Below, piece by piece: positions 1 through 6,701 of a stretch of DNA of 8,178 bases. The notes beneath the pieces were generated by a model. It was not told the DNA's origin. It did no database searches and saw nothing but the letters and a program-made list of their open reading frames with translations. Source of the DNA: Flavobacteriaceae bacterium. Its GTDB lineage: Bacteria; Bacteroidota; Bacteroidia; Flavobacteriales; Flavobacteriaceae. The stretch's first letter is position 1. The number at the start of each line of letters is the position of its first letter. Position numbers and translations under genes: made by a program. The stretch is taken from assembly GCA_947458575.1 (NCBI GenBank), contig CANHBE010000108.1:1-8178 (forward strand), given 5' to 3'.

Positions 1-378
1 AATAATCTGAATTTCAACATCACTTCAAATGAATTCAGTTCACTGAAATTTCGGTTGAATTTTTATAAAGTTTCCAACGGATTTCCGACTGAACTCATAT
101 CGTCGAAAGATGTAGTTTTTGAGATTAAGGATGAATTTAAAGGTTGGTTTACTATCGACTTAAAACCCTATGACATATATTTAGATAAAGAATCTGAGGA
201 AATCGCCATAACCATTCAATGGGTTGAAAGTAAGAAAGCCAATGAGAAGAGCAAGTACTTTGGTATTTCTACGGCAATGTCAGCAACTGATACGTGTTTC
301 TACAGAGAGAAATCAATGGATACATGGAAAAAAAGTAGCCAAAGTTTAAGTTTCTACTTAAACGCGATGTGCAAATAA
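1..378 (+). CDS. C-terminal part of a beta-rich hypothetical protein (5' end outside window)
   Basis: The frame is open from base 1 to the TAA at 376-378, giving 125 residues with no credible internal start; a TTG at 55 is not needed because the frame continues upstream of it. The visible part is rich in alternating hydrophobic and polar residues with short aromatic strands (for example GWFTIDL, IAITIQWV, LSFYL), which suggests a beta-sandwich. There is no membrane segment or Cys/His metal motif in this part. From memory, it resembles the C-terminal module of Flavobacteriaceae proteins annotated as carboxypeptidase-like regulatory domain proteins, which are usually exported. That is a recollection and the function is unknown. 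No clear terminator hairpin follows the stop. I am confident that it is coding, but not of the family. Confidence 0.72.
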   Translation, partial: NNLNFNITSNEFSSLKFRLNFYKVSNGFPTELISSKDVVFEIKDEFKGWFTIDLKPYDIYLDKESEEIAITIQWVESKKANEKSKYFGISTAMSATDTCFYREKSMDTWKKSSQSLSFYLNAMCK

Positions 379-462
379 AGAAGAAGCAAGCGAATTGGCA
401 AAACCTTTTTCATCAACTGAAAAGTAAGCTGTGAACATCGCAAAATGAATGAAAGTAAATTT

Positions 463-494
463 TTACAAACGCATCAACAAGAATGATAACTTTG
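463..494 (+). promoter_or_regulatory. Candidate Bacteroidetes-type promoter for the lipoprotein-terC unit
   Basis: TAACTTTG at 487-494 matches the Bacteroidetes -7 consensus TAnnTTTG exactly and is followed by C. A weak -33-like TTA lies at 463-465, leaving a 21-base spacer, within the 17-23 range described for Flavobacterium. Transcription would start near 500. The leader would then be about 140 bases and carry the whole hairpin repeat at 530-635 ahead of the lipoprotein start codon. The -33 match is poor, so the assignment rests mainly on the -7 box. Confidence 0.5.
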
Positions 495-529
495 CGACTT
501 GTTAAGATAATTTTTGAAATATAAGATAA

Positions 530-635
530 TGCCCTAGCCCTGATGGCAGTGGACATCCTTTTTCTCAACCCTTTCAGAGTTTGAAACTCTGAAAGGGTTG
601 AGAAAAAGATGGAACGGACAGCAGGATAAAGCTCC
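530..635 (+). repeat. Flavobacterial hairpin repeat, copy A (possible structured RNA)
   Basis: The centre is a perfect inverted repeat: 558-582 pairs with 584-608 (25 bp) around the single base G583, so in RNA the innermost pairs would open to form the loop. Outside it lie conserved flanks (GATGGCAGTGGA at 542-553 and TGGAACGGACAG at 610-621). An outer stem pairs CCTG 539-542 with CAGG 622-625 and AGC 536-538 with GCT 631-633, leaving ATAAA (626-630) bulged. The same architecture and flanks recur at 7939-8087. From memory, this matches dispersed intergenic elements of Flavobacterium genomes and may correspond to the Flavo-1 RNA motif, but I cannot confirm that. No U-run follows the hairpin, so it is not a standard terminator. 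It ends 8 bases before the lipoprotein ATG. Confidence 0.8.
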
Positions 636-643
636 TAAAAACT

Positions 644-1018
644 ATGAAAAAACTATTGCTCTGTCCGATATTCCTGCTACTGTTTTCGTGTTACGACGCG
701 CCAAGAGATTGCAGAGATTTTAAAACCGGAACGTACCTATCTGAAATCACGATTAATGGTGTCAAACATCAAACAACTTCTATAAGAACCGATTCGATTG
801 TCATTGAAACTTATAAAGGCAAAACCGACACGGCGTCGATTCGTTGGGTTAATGATTGTGAGTATATATTGCGGAAATTGCATCCGAAAAATATGGCGGA
901 GCAAAAAGCAATTTCGATACGAATTTTGACCACTTCAAAAAATTCCTATACTTTTGAATTCGGTGCGGTTGGTACCGGAGACAAACAAAAAGGAACCGCT
1001 TACTCAATTAATAATTAA
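644..1018 (+). CDS. Small conserved lipoprotein of unknown function
   Basis: The product is 124 residues long. The N-terminus has Lys2-Lys3, a hydrophobic stretch (4-14) and the lipobox LFSC with Cys16, so it should be a lipoprotein exported by Sec and processed by signal peptidase II. The mature part has a central block around residues 58-80 (YKGKTDTASIRWVNDCEYILRKL, shortened here to KTDTASIRWVNDCEY) and a second patch KAISIRILT. It has no recognisable catalytic motif and only one further central Cys (about 72). From memory, flavobacterial homologues are sometimes labelled 'DNA topoisomerase IV'. Nothing here supports that: the protein is short, exported and lacks every topoisomerase motif, so the label probably spread from the parE-parC neighbours. 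The start is fixed by the signal peptide. The upstream bases TAAAAACT are A-rich with no Shine-Dalgarno sequence. The gene lies 25 bases before the TerC-family gene and is probably co-transcribed with it. Confidence 0.85.
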   Translation: MKKLLLCPIFLLLFSCYDAPRDCRDFKTGTYLSEITINGVKHQTTSIRTDSIVIETYKGKTDTASIRWVNDCEYILRKLHPKNMAEQKAISIRILTTSKNSYTFEFGAVGTGDKQKGTAYSINN

Positions 1019-1043
1019 TCATTGCATCTAGCAACAAACTACC

Positions 1044-1826
1044 ATGATTGAAATTTTATCAAATCCGAATGCTTGGATTGCCCTTTTTACTCTGACTTTT
1101 CTTGAAATTGTCTTGGGAATCGACAATATCATTTTTATCTCGATTGTAACAGGAAAACTGCCACCTGAAAAACGAAAAAAAGCGACTAAGATTGGAATGT
1201 TCTTGGCCATGTTTATGCGAATTGCGTTGCTTTTCGGTATTACGATTTTGATTGCGATGAAAGAACCGTGGTTGAGTTTTCATTATACTTGGCTTTCGGC
1301 GGATATTTCGGGTCAGAGCCTCATATTGCTACTGGGTGGATTATTCCTCATTTATAAGAGTACCAAAGAAATCCATCAAAAAGTTGATGAAAAGGGCGAG
1401 GAAGAAAAAGATTTAAAAACTTCCGCTACCAAGTCATTTGCCAACGTGATTTTTCAAATCATCCTGATTGATTTGGTTTTCTCTTTTGATAGTATTCTGA
1501 CTGCAGTTGGAATGACCAATGGCATCGAAGGCGCTTTGTATATCATGGTTACCGCTGTAATCGTGTCTGTATTCATCATGATGCAGTTTGCGCTTCCGGT
1601 TGGAAATTTTGTCAATAAACACCCATCGATTCAGATTTTGGGTTTGTCGTTTTTGATTTTGATTGGCTTTATGTTAGTTACCGAAAGTGCCCATTTGGCT
1701 CACGCTTCGTTCTTTGGCAACCATGTTGATGTGGTCCCAAAAGGTTATCTCTACTTTGCAATTTCTTTCTCTTTGTTAGTGGAAGTATTGAATATGAAAA
1801 TGTCAAAGAAGAATAAGAAAGAGTAA
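1044..1826 (+). CDS. TerC/Alx-family integral membrane protein, probable metal ion transporter
   Basis: The product is 260 residues with about seven hydrophobic segments (roughly 10-33, 49-71, 91-104, 133-156, 163-187, 197-213 and 233-250), matching the TerC family in length and topology. The two family signatures are present: EIVLGIDNIIFI at 21-32, with acidic Glu21 and Asp27 inside the first helix, and LIDLVFSFDSILTAVG at 141-156, with Asp143 and Asp149 in the matching helix of the second half. These membrane acidic residues are the presumed ion-coordinating positions. A charged cytoplasmic loop (107-130, rich in Lys and Glu) separates the halves, and the tail is basic. Family members such as Alx and MntP-linked YkoY export manganese, and others are named for tellurite resistance. 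Manganese export is the best guess here, but the substrate is inferred. No riboswitch is visible in the 25-base gap upstream, so it is probably expressed with the lipoprotein gene. Confidence 0.93.
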   Translation: MIEILSNPNAWIALFTLTFLEIVLGIDNIIFISIVTGKLPPEKRKKATKIGMFLAMFMRIALLFGITILIAMKEPWLSFHYTWLSADISGQSLILLLGGLFLIYKSTKEIHQKVDEKGEEEKDLKTSATKSFANVIFQIILIDLVFSFDSILTAVGMTNGIEGALYIMVTAVIVSVFIMMQFALPVGNFVNKHPSIQILGLSFLILIGFMLVTESAHLAHASFFGNHVDVVPKGYLYFAISFSLLVEVLNMKMSKKNKKE

Positions 1827-1830
1827 GTTT

Positions 1831-1922
1831 AACCGCAAGGCACGCAAAGTTATACGCAAAGGGCGCAAAGAAATCAATCTTTGCGCCCTTTGCGTTTTTT
1901 ATTCTTTGCGCACTTTGCGGTT
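1831..1922. terminator. Nested CGCAAAG inverted repeat between convergent genes, probable bidirectional terminator
   Basis: The inner stem is perfect: 1854-1871 pairs with 1878-1895 (18 bp) around the six-base loop AATCAA. A second pair of arms, 1831-1849 and 1904-1922, encloses it over 19 bases with two mismatches and one G.T pair. Both arms are made of repeated CGCAAAG words. A T-run (1895-1900) follows the inner stem on the plus strand, as expected for intrinsic termination after terC. In the other direction the T-run is weak, so parC termination there is less certain. It lies 5 bases after terC ends and 8 bases before parC ends. Confidence 0.75.
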
Positions 1923-1929
1923 ACAAAAC

Positions 1930-4629
1930 CTAGAACAAAGTAATCTGACCATCGTCGTCGAGCTGAATATCTTCGTCAGCCGCTTCCGATTCGGTTTCCG
2001 CGACTGTTTCCGACTCCTCGACAACGGCTTCTTCAGGAACTTCGTAGGGCAATGGCTCGAGCAAATTGACTTGCTTTAGTTTATCAGTGGTCAGTTGATT
2101 TCCGAGTGCTTTGAAACCTTTAACTGCTATAAAAGCTTCCAAATCGACAATTTGATTTTCTTTCTGAACGCCTTTGACTTTAGCAAAAACTAACTCTGCC
2201 ACCGGCCGATAGTCTGTAGATACGATTTCGAGTTGAGAATTAGGATGTTCCGAAATAAAGATTTCCTCCTTTCCTTCAGATTCAACAACAAATCGTTTCA
2301 CGTAGTATCGCTCTTTTTCACCATCGTAGTAAATGGCAGAAATGGGCTTCTTAGGAATCCATTTTTCAAGAACGACCATATCTTCGTCGAAGTGTGTCGT
2401 CAATTCCGGGATTATTACTTTTAATTTTCCGGATTGAGAGATTACGAGAATCTTGTCACTTGGCCGAAATTCGCCAAGCAATTCACCTCTAGCATCTGTA
2501 TTTAGTTTTTGTACTGTATCGTCAAACCAAATTTTCCGAGGTAATAAGGTCGATATTCCTTTTTCTTTGATTTCGATTTTCTTAATTGGATATTTAGTCA
2601 CCAAATTTCCTTTCGACGCTCGACCTTTGATGGCAATGCTCGCAAAATCAAGATCCCATTTTAGTTTTTTGATGCTTCCCACTTGACGCAACAATACGGT
2701 GATTACTTCCGCTTCACCGTTAGGGTTGCACGTAAAGTAGAGGATTTGCGACCCTTTTGTTTCGTTGGTCAAATCGTAAAACTTATCGCGTGTCACGCCT
2801 GATACGTTGAATCTTTTGATATAAGCCGGTCCTGATTTACCATCGCGATAAATCATATTGTAAATGGTTCGCTTGTCGCTTTTGTCAAAAATAGCGACAT
2901 GAATAATGTCTTTACCGACAAACTTCTTATCGTCAACTTTAGAGATCATCATATTTCCGTCGCGAAGGAACACAATTACGTCATCGATGTCAGAGCAATC
3001 GCATACATATTCATCCTTTTTTAGTCCGGTTCCTATAAATCCTTCTTCCCGATTTACATATAGTTTTGTATTTCGCAAGACTACTTTTGTCGCTTCAATA
3101 TCATCGAAGATTCGGAGTTCTGTTTGACGTTCCCTGCCTTTCCCGTATTTTTCCTTTAGTTTGGTAAAATAGGCAATCGCGAAATCTGTGAGGTGTTCGA
3201 GATCGTATTTCACTTGTTCGATATCACCTTCGAGCGCATCAATTTTATCTTGTGCTTTGTTGCTATCGAATTTCGAAATCCGCATGATTTTGATCTCAGT
3301 CAAACGCAAAATATCTTCTTCGGTAATGGCTCTTTTCAAAGGCTTGATAAATGGTTTCAAACCTTCATCTATGGCGGCAATTACACCTTCTTTGGTAGTT
3401 TCTTCTTCGATCAAGCGATAGATTCTATTCTCGATAAAGATGCGTTCGAGCGAGAGAAAATGCCATTGTTCTTCGAGTTCAGCCAACTGTATCTCGAGTT
3501 CACTTTTGAGCAAATGCACCGTGCGTTCCGTTGAGATTTTCAACATATCAGAAACACCGATAAAAAGCGGTTTATTGTCTTGAATCACGCAGCCTAGCGG
3601 TGCGACAGATGTTTCGCAAGCCGTAAATGCAAAAAGTGCATCGATGGTTTTGTCGGGAGAAACGCCCGGATAGAGATGAATTAGGATTTCAACTTCTGCT
3701 GCAGTATTATCCTCAATTTTCTTGATTTTGATTTTGCCTTTATCATTCGCTTTAAGTATACTATCGATCAAAGTCGTCGTATTGGTTGAATACGGAATTT
3801 GAGTAATTACCAAAGTATTCTTATCTAACTGACCAATTTTAGCACGAACGCGCACTCTACCGCCTCGCATTCCGTCATTATAATTCGAGACATCAGCTAT
3901 TCCTGCAGTTTGAAAATCCGGAAACAGTTGAAATGGCTTTCCTTTTAAGATTTTGATGGAAGCATCGATGAGTTCATTAAAATTATGCGGCAATACTTTA
4001 GTAGATAAACCCACTGCAATTCCTTCCGCGCCCTGTGCCAGCAAAAGCGGGAATTTTACGGGAAGATTATTGGGTTCAGCGCGACGGCCATCGTACGAAA
4101 CACCCCAATCTGTAATTTTCGGTGAGTAGAGCACTTCGAGTGCAAACTTTGATAAACGCGCTTCAATATATCGCGATGCAGCTGCTCCATCTCCGGTTAG
4201 GATATTTCCCCAGTTCCCTTGACAATCGATTAGGAGTTCTTTTTGACCGATTTGCACCATCGCATCTCCGATACTTGCGTCTCCGTGTGGATGATACTGC
4301 ATGGTATGACCGACTACATTTGCGACTTTATTGTAGCGCCCATCATCGAGTTCTTTCAAGGAGTGCATGATACGGCGTTGTACTGGTTTGAATCCGTCTT
4401 CGATAGCAGGTACAGCGCGTTCCAGAATAACGTACGAAGCATAGTCGAGAAACCAGTCTTTGTACATACCGGTTACTTTGGTTATGGTGTCGTTTTCATC
4501 TTCCTCATCATCATAGAAGTGATGCTCTACCGTATGTTCTTTTGACTCGGAAAATTCTTCGTTTGAATCTTCTGAGGTATCAAAATCACCAGGATTGTCG
4601 TTCATTTCATCTTCTTCCTCGTCTTTCAT
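1930..4629 (-). CDS. parC: DNA topoisomerase IV subunit A
   Basis: This 899-residue GyrA/ParC-family protein is the breakage-reunion subunit of topoisomerase IV, acting with ParE to decatenate chromosomes. The catalytic domain runs from about 48 to 490. It includes DYASYVILERAVPAIEDG (62-79), HPHGDASIGD (113-122) and the active-site Arg153-Tyr154 in AASRYIEARL. A coiled tower region rich in Leu and Glu lies near 370-485. The C-terminal beta-pinwheel spans about 515-850, with a GyrA-box-like GRASKGNLVTKY at 669-680. The wording of the conserved blocks is that of Bacteroidetes ParC rather than GyrA. Both ends are very acidic: 23 of the first 47 residues are Asp or Glu, as are 15 of residues 863-893. 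The protein stops in QITLF. A second in-frame ATG at residue 9 (4603-4605) is an alternative start; the upstream one is chosen because it keeps the acidic leader and has an A-rich leader of its own. The gene follows parE by 50 bases with no promoter seen between, which suggests an operon. Confidence 0.96.
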   Translation of the reverse strand: MKDEEEDEMNDNPGDFDTSEDSNEEFSESKEHTVEHHFYDDEEDENDTITKVTGMYKDWFLDYASYVILERAVPAIEDGFKPVQRRIMHSLKELDDGRYNKVANVVGHTMQYHPHGDASIGDAMVQIGQKELLIDCQGNWGNILTGDGAAASRYIEARLSKFALEVLYSPKITDWGVSYDGRRAEPNNLPVKFPLLLAQGAEGIAVGLSTKVLPHNFNELIDASIKILKGKPFQLFPDFQTAGIADVSNYNDGMRGGRVRVRAKIGQLDKNTLVITQIPYSTNTTTLIDSILKANDKGKIKIKKIEDNTAAEVEILIHLYPGVSPDKTIDALFAFTACETSVAPLGCVIQDNKPLFIGVSDMLKISTERTVHLLKSELEIQLAELEEQWHFLSLERIFIENRIYRLIEEETTKEGVIAAIDEGLKPFIKPLKRAITEEDILRLTEIKIMRISKFDSNKAQDKIDALEGDIEQVKYDLEHLTDFAIAYFTKLKEKYGKGRERQTELRIFDDIEATKVVLRNTKLYVNREEGFIGTGLKKDEYVCDCSDIDDVIVFLRDGNMMISKVDDKKFVGKDIIHVAIFDKSDKRTIYNMIYRDGKSGPAYIKRFNVSGVTRDKFYDLTNETKGSQILYFTCNPNGEAEVITVLLRQVGSIKKLKWDLDFASIAIKGRASKGNLVTKYPIKKIEIKEKGISTLLPRKIWFDDTVQKLNTDARGELLGEFRPSDKILVISQSGKLKVIIPELTTHFDEDMVVLEKWIPKKPISAIYYDGEKERYYVKRFVVESEGKEEIFISEHPNSQLEIVSTDYRPVAELVFAKVKGVQKENQIVDLEAFIAVKGFKALGNQLTTDKLKQVNLLEPLPYEVPEEAVVEESETVAETESEAADEDIQLDDDGQITLF

Positions 4630-4679
4630 TTCTTTTCAATTGATAAACTTTGCTTCATATCGGAGTTTGGAATTTGAAT

Positions 4680-6542
4680 TTAAGACGCTTCGACCGTATC
4701 CAACTCCACTTTTAAATTATTGATAATAAAATCTTGTCGGTCCGGAGTGTTTTTACCCATATAGAATGAGAGCAACTGCTCTACTGAAGTATTCTTGTCC
4801 ATCATCACAGGATCTAGTCGGATGGTTTCGCCAATAAAATTCTTGAACTCATCGGGAGAGATCTCACCGAGTCCTTTAAATCGGGTGATTTCCGGCTTAG
4901 GTTTTAATTTTTCGATCGCAGCCACGCGTTCTTCATCAGAATAGCAATAGATTGTTTCTTTTTTGTTTCGGACTCTGAACAAAGGTGTTTGCAGAATATA
5001 CAAATGTCCTTCTTTGATTAGTTCAGGAAAAAATTGTAGAAAGAAAGTAATTAATAGCAGTCGAATATGCATTCCGTCGACATCAGCATCGGTGGCGATA
5101 ACAATGTTATTGTATCGCAAATTTTCCATATCATCTTCAATATCGAGAGCGGCTTGCAGCAAATTGAATTCCTCGTTTTCGTAAACAATTTTCTTGGTCA
5201 TTCCGTAAGAATTTAACGGTTTTCCACGTAAACTGAAAACAGCTTGCGTATTAACGTCACGTGATTTTGTAATAGACCCAGATGCCGAGTCACCTTCGGT
5301 AATAAACAAAGTGCTCTCGAGGTATCGCGGATTCTTGACATCAGGCAAATGCACTCGGCAGTCGCGCAGTTTCTTGTTGTGTAAACTTGCTTTTTTAGCA
5401 CGCTCTTTGGCTAGTTTTCGAATTCCGGATAATTCCTTTCGTTCGCGCTCAGCTTGGAGGATTTTCCGGAGCAATAAATCGGCTGTTTCCGGATTCTTGT
5501 GTAAAAAATTATCCAGTTTATTTTTGACGAAGTCATTGATAAAAGTACGTACTGACGGCATTCCGGGTTCTGAACCCATTTCAGTCGAACCCAATTTGGT
5601 TTTGGTTTGCGATTCAAAAACGGGCTCCATAACCTTGATGCTCACTGCGCTGACAATAGATTTTCGAATATCGGAAGGCTCAAAACCTTTGTTATAAAAT
5701 TCTCGAATGGTTTTCACAATGGCTTCGCGAAACGCAACCAAATGCGTTCCTCCTTGCGTAGTATTTTGTCCATTGACAAAAGAGTGGTATTCCTCGCTGT
5801 ATTGCGATTTACTGTGTGTGATGGCAATTTCAATGTCATCGCCCAGCAAATGAATAATTGGATAAACCATATCCTCGATAGCGATATTCTCATCAAGCAA
5901 ATCCTTTAAGCCGTAATCAGAATAAAACTTCTCTCCATTGTAAATGATCGTTAATCCGGTATTGAGATAGCAATAGTTTTTCAACATCTTCAGTACATAT
6001 TCATTTCTGAATTTGTAGTTTTTGAAAATGGCTTCATCAGGTGTGAAAGTGACTTTGGTGCCTTTTCGCTTCGTACTATCGACGATTTCTTCTTCGACGA
6101 CTAGATTACCTGCACTAAATTCGGCGGCTTTTTGTTTGTCTTCACGCACTGATTCTACGCGGAAGTAATTGGAGAGCGCATTAACTGCTTTGGTACCGAC
6201 ACCATTCAATCCGACAGATTTCTTAAAAGCTAAAGAATCGTACTTTCCACCGGTGTTCATTTTAGAGACGACATCGACAACTTTACCCAAAGGAATGCCT
6301 CGACCGTAATCGCGCACTGAAACTGTTTTGTCCTTTATCGTAACTTCGATGGTTTTTCCCGAACCCATCACAAACTCATCGATACAGTTGTCGATTACTT
6401 CTTTGAGCAAGATATAAATACCATCATCCGGAGATGAGCCATCACCCAATTTTCCGATGTACATTCCGGGTCGCATGCGGATGTGTTCTTTCCAATCGAG
6501 CGAGCGAATATTATCTTCGGTATATTGATTTTGTTCAGACAT
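4680..6542 (-). CDS. parE: DNA topoisomerase IV subunit B
   Basis: This 620-residue type IIA topoisomerase ATPase subunit has a GHKL ATPase domain (about 1-220) containing RPGMYIG (24-30), the N-box EVIDNCIDE with catalytic Glu48 and Mg-binding Asn52, DYGRGIP (78-84) and GLNGVGTKAVNALS (111-124). The transducer domain (about 220-395) carries the QTK loop at 312-314. The TOPRIM domain (about 410-525) has TEGDSASGS with Glu416 and the metal-binding Asp485 and Asp487 of DADVDG. The ending includes FKGLGE (555-560). The length, lack of the long insert found in gamma-proteobacterial GyrB, and adjacency to parC all point to ParE. The product hydrolyses ATP to drive strand passage through the ParC gate in the cytoplasm. 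The start ATG at 6540-6542 matches the normal N-terminus of the family and has no Shine-Dalgarno sequence. No truncation or missing active-site residue is seen. Confidence 0.96.
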   Translation of the reverse strand: MSEQNQYTEDNIRSLDWKEHIRMRPGMYIGKLGDGSSPDDGIYILLKEVIDNCIDEFVMGSGKTIEVTIKDKTVSVRDYGRGIPLGKVVDVVSKMNTGGKYDSLAFKKSVGLNGVGTKAVNALSNYFRVESVREDKQKAAEFSAGNLVVEEEIVDSTKRKGTKVTFTPDEAIFKNYKFRNEYVLKMLKNYCYLNTGLTIIYNGEKFYSDYGLKDLLDENIAIEDMVYPIIHLLGDDIEIAITHSKSQYSEEYHSFVNGQNTTQGGTHLVAFREAIVKTIREFYNKGFEPSDIRKSIVSAVSIKVMEPVFESQTKTKLGSTEMGSEPGMPSVRTFINDFVKNKLDNFLHKNPETADLLLRKILQAERERKELSGIRKLAKERAKKASLHNKKLRDCRVHLPDVKNPRYLESTLFITEGDSASGSITKSRDVNTQAVFSLRGKPLNSYGMTKKIVYENEEFNLLQAALDIEDDMENLRYNNIVIATDADVDGMHIRLLLITFFLQFFPELIKEGHLYILQTPLFRVRNKKETIYCYSDEERVAAIEKLKPKPEITRFKGLGEISPDEFKNFIGETIRLDPVMMDKNTSVEQLLSFYMGKNTPDRQDFIINNLKVELDTVEAS

Positions 6543-6563
6543 AGTAAATATTGTGGAAACGTG

Positions 6564-6594
6564 CTAAGATAGTACATCTCACGAAGATTTCGAA
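6564..6594 (-). promoter_or_regulatory. Weak candidate promoter for parE-parC
   Basis: On the minus strand, TATCTTAG (complement of 6564-6571) differs at one position from TAnnTTTG. A TTC (complement of 6592-6594) lies 20 bases upstream, in place of the -33 TTG. Transcription would start near 6557, giving a very short leader to the ATG at 6542. Both boxes are imperfect, so other starts in 6543-6700 remain possible. Confidence 0.35.
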
Positions 6595-6606
6595 GAAGAA
6601 AAAATA

Positions 6607-6658
6607 GAAGTTATTAATAGGATATTGACAAAAAAAGTTGTCGGTTGTTGGTCGTTAC
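6607..6658 (+). repeat. Direct repeat unit 1, upstream of parE
   Basis: Bases 6607-6640 (from GAAGTTATTA through ATAGGATATTGACAAAA to GTTG) nearly match 7769-7802. There is one extra A in the second copy after ATTA, one length change in the A-run, and few substitutions. Similarity continues into G- and T-rich heptamers (TTGTCGG at 6638, TTGTTGG at 6645). Both copies have the same orientation, and each lies some 65-95 bases upstream of a minus-strand start codon. A shared regulatory block or a dispersed intergenic repeat would both fit. Confidence 0.7.
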
Positions 6659-6672
6659 TTGTCGGTTGACTA
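6638..6672 (+). repeat. Short degenerate heptamer array
   Basis: TTGTCGG at 6638-6644, TTGTTGG at 6645-6651 and TTGTCGG again at 6659-6665 keep a seven-base register, with the diverged unit TCGTTAC between them and TTGACTA following. It is the weaker counterpart of the heptamer array at 7800-7869 and follows the same conserved block. The rest of 6543-6701 holds only the parE promoter candidate and the direct repeat; no gene is visible. Confidence 0.55.
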
Positions 6673-6701
6673 ATAACTGCCGGTTAAAGTCTACTAGGTG
6701 A

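Noticed and set aside
55..57. TTG as the start of the first gene
   Set aside because: The frame is open to base 1 and the upstream residues look like the same beta-rich protein, so the gene is more likely cut by the window edge.
558..608. The copy A hairpin as an intrinsic terminator of the first gene
   Set aside because: No T-run follows the stem on either strand in the right place, and the conserved flanks show that it belongs to a larger repeat.
1019..1043. A manganese riboswitch (yybP-ykoY type) before the TerC-family gene
   Set aside because: The gap is only 25 bases, too short for that fold, and the copy A flanks do not resemble its conserved loops.
3193..3534. A 113-codon plus-strand open frame opposite parC
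   Set aside because: It lies wholly within the well-supported parC coding sequence, is Phe-rich as expected for an antisense reading, and shows no family motif.
5311..5697. A 128-codon plus-strand open frame opposite parE
   Set aside because: It is antisense to the conserved transducer and TOPRIM region of parE, with Ser/Arg-rich shadow composition.
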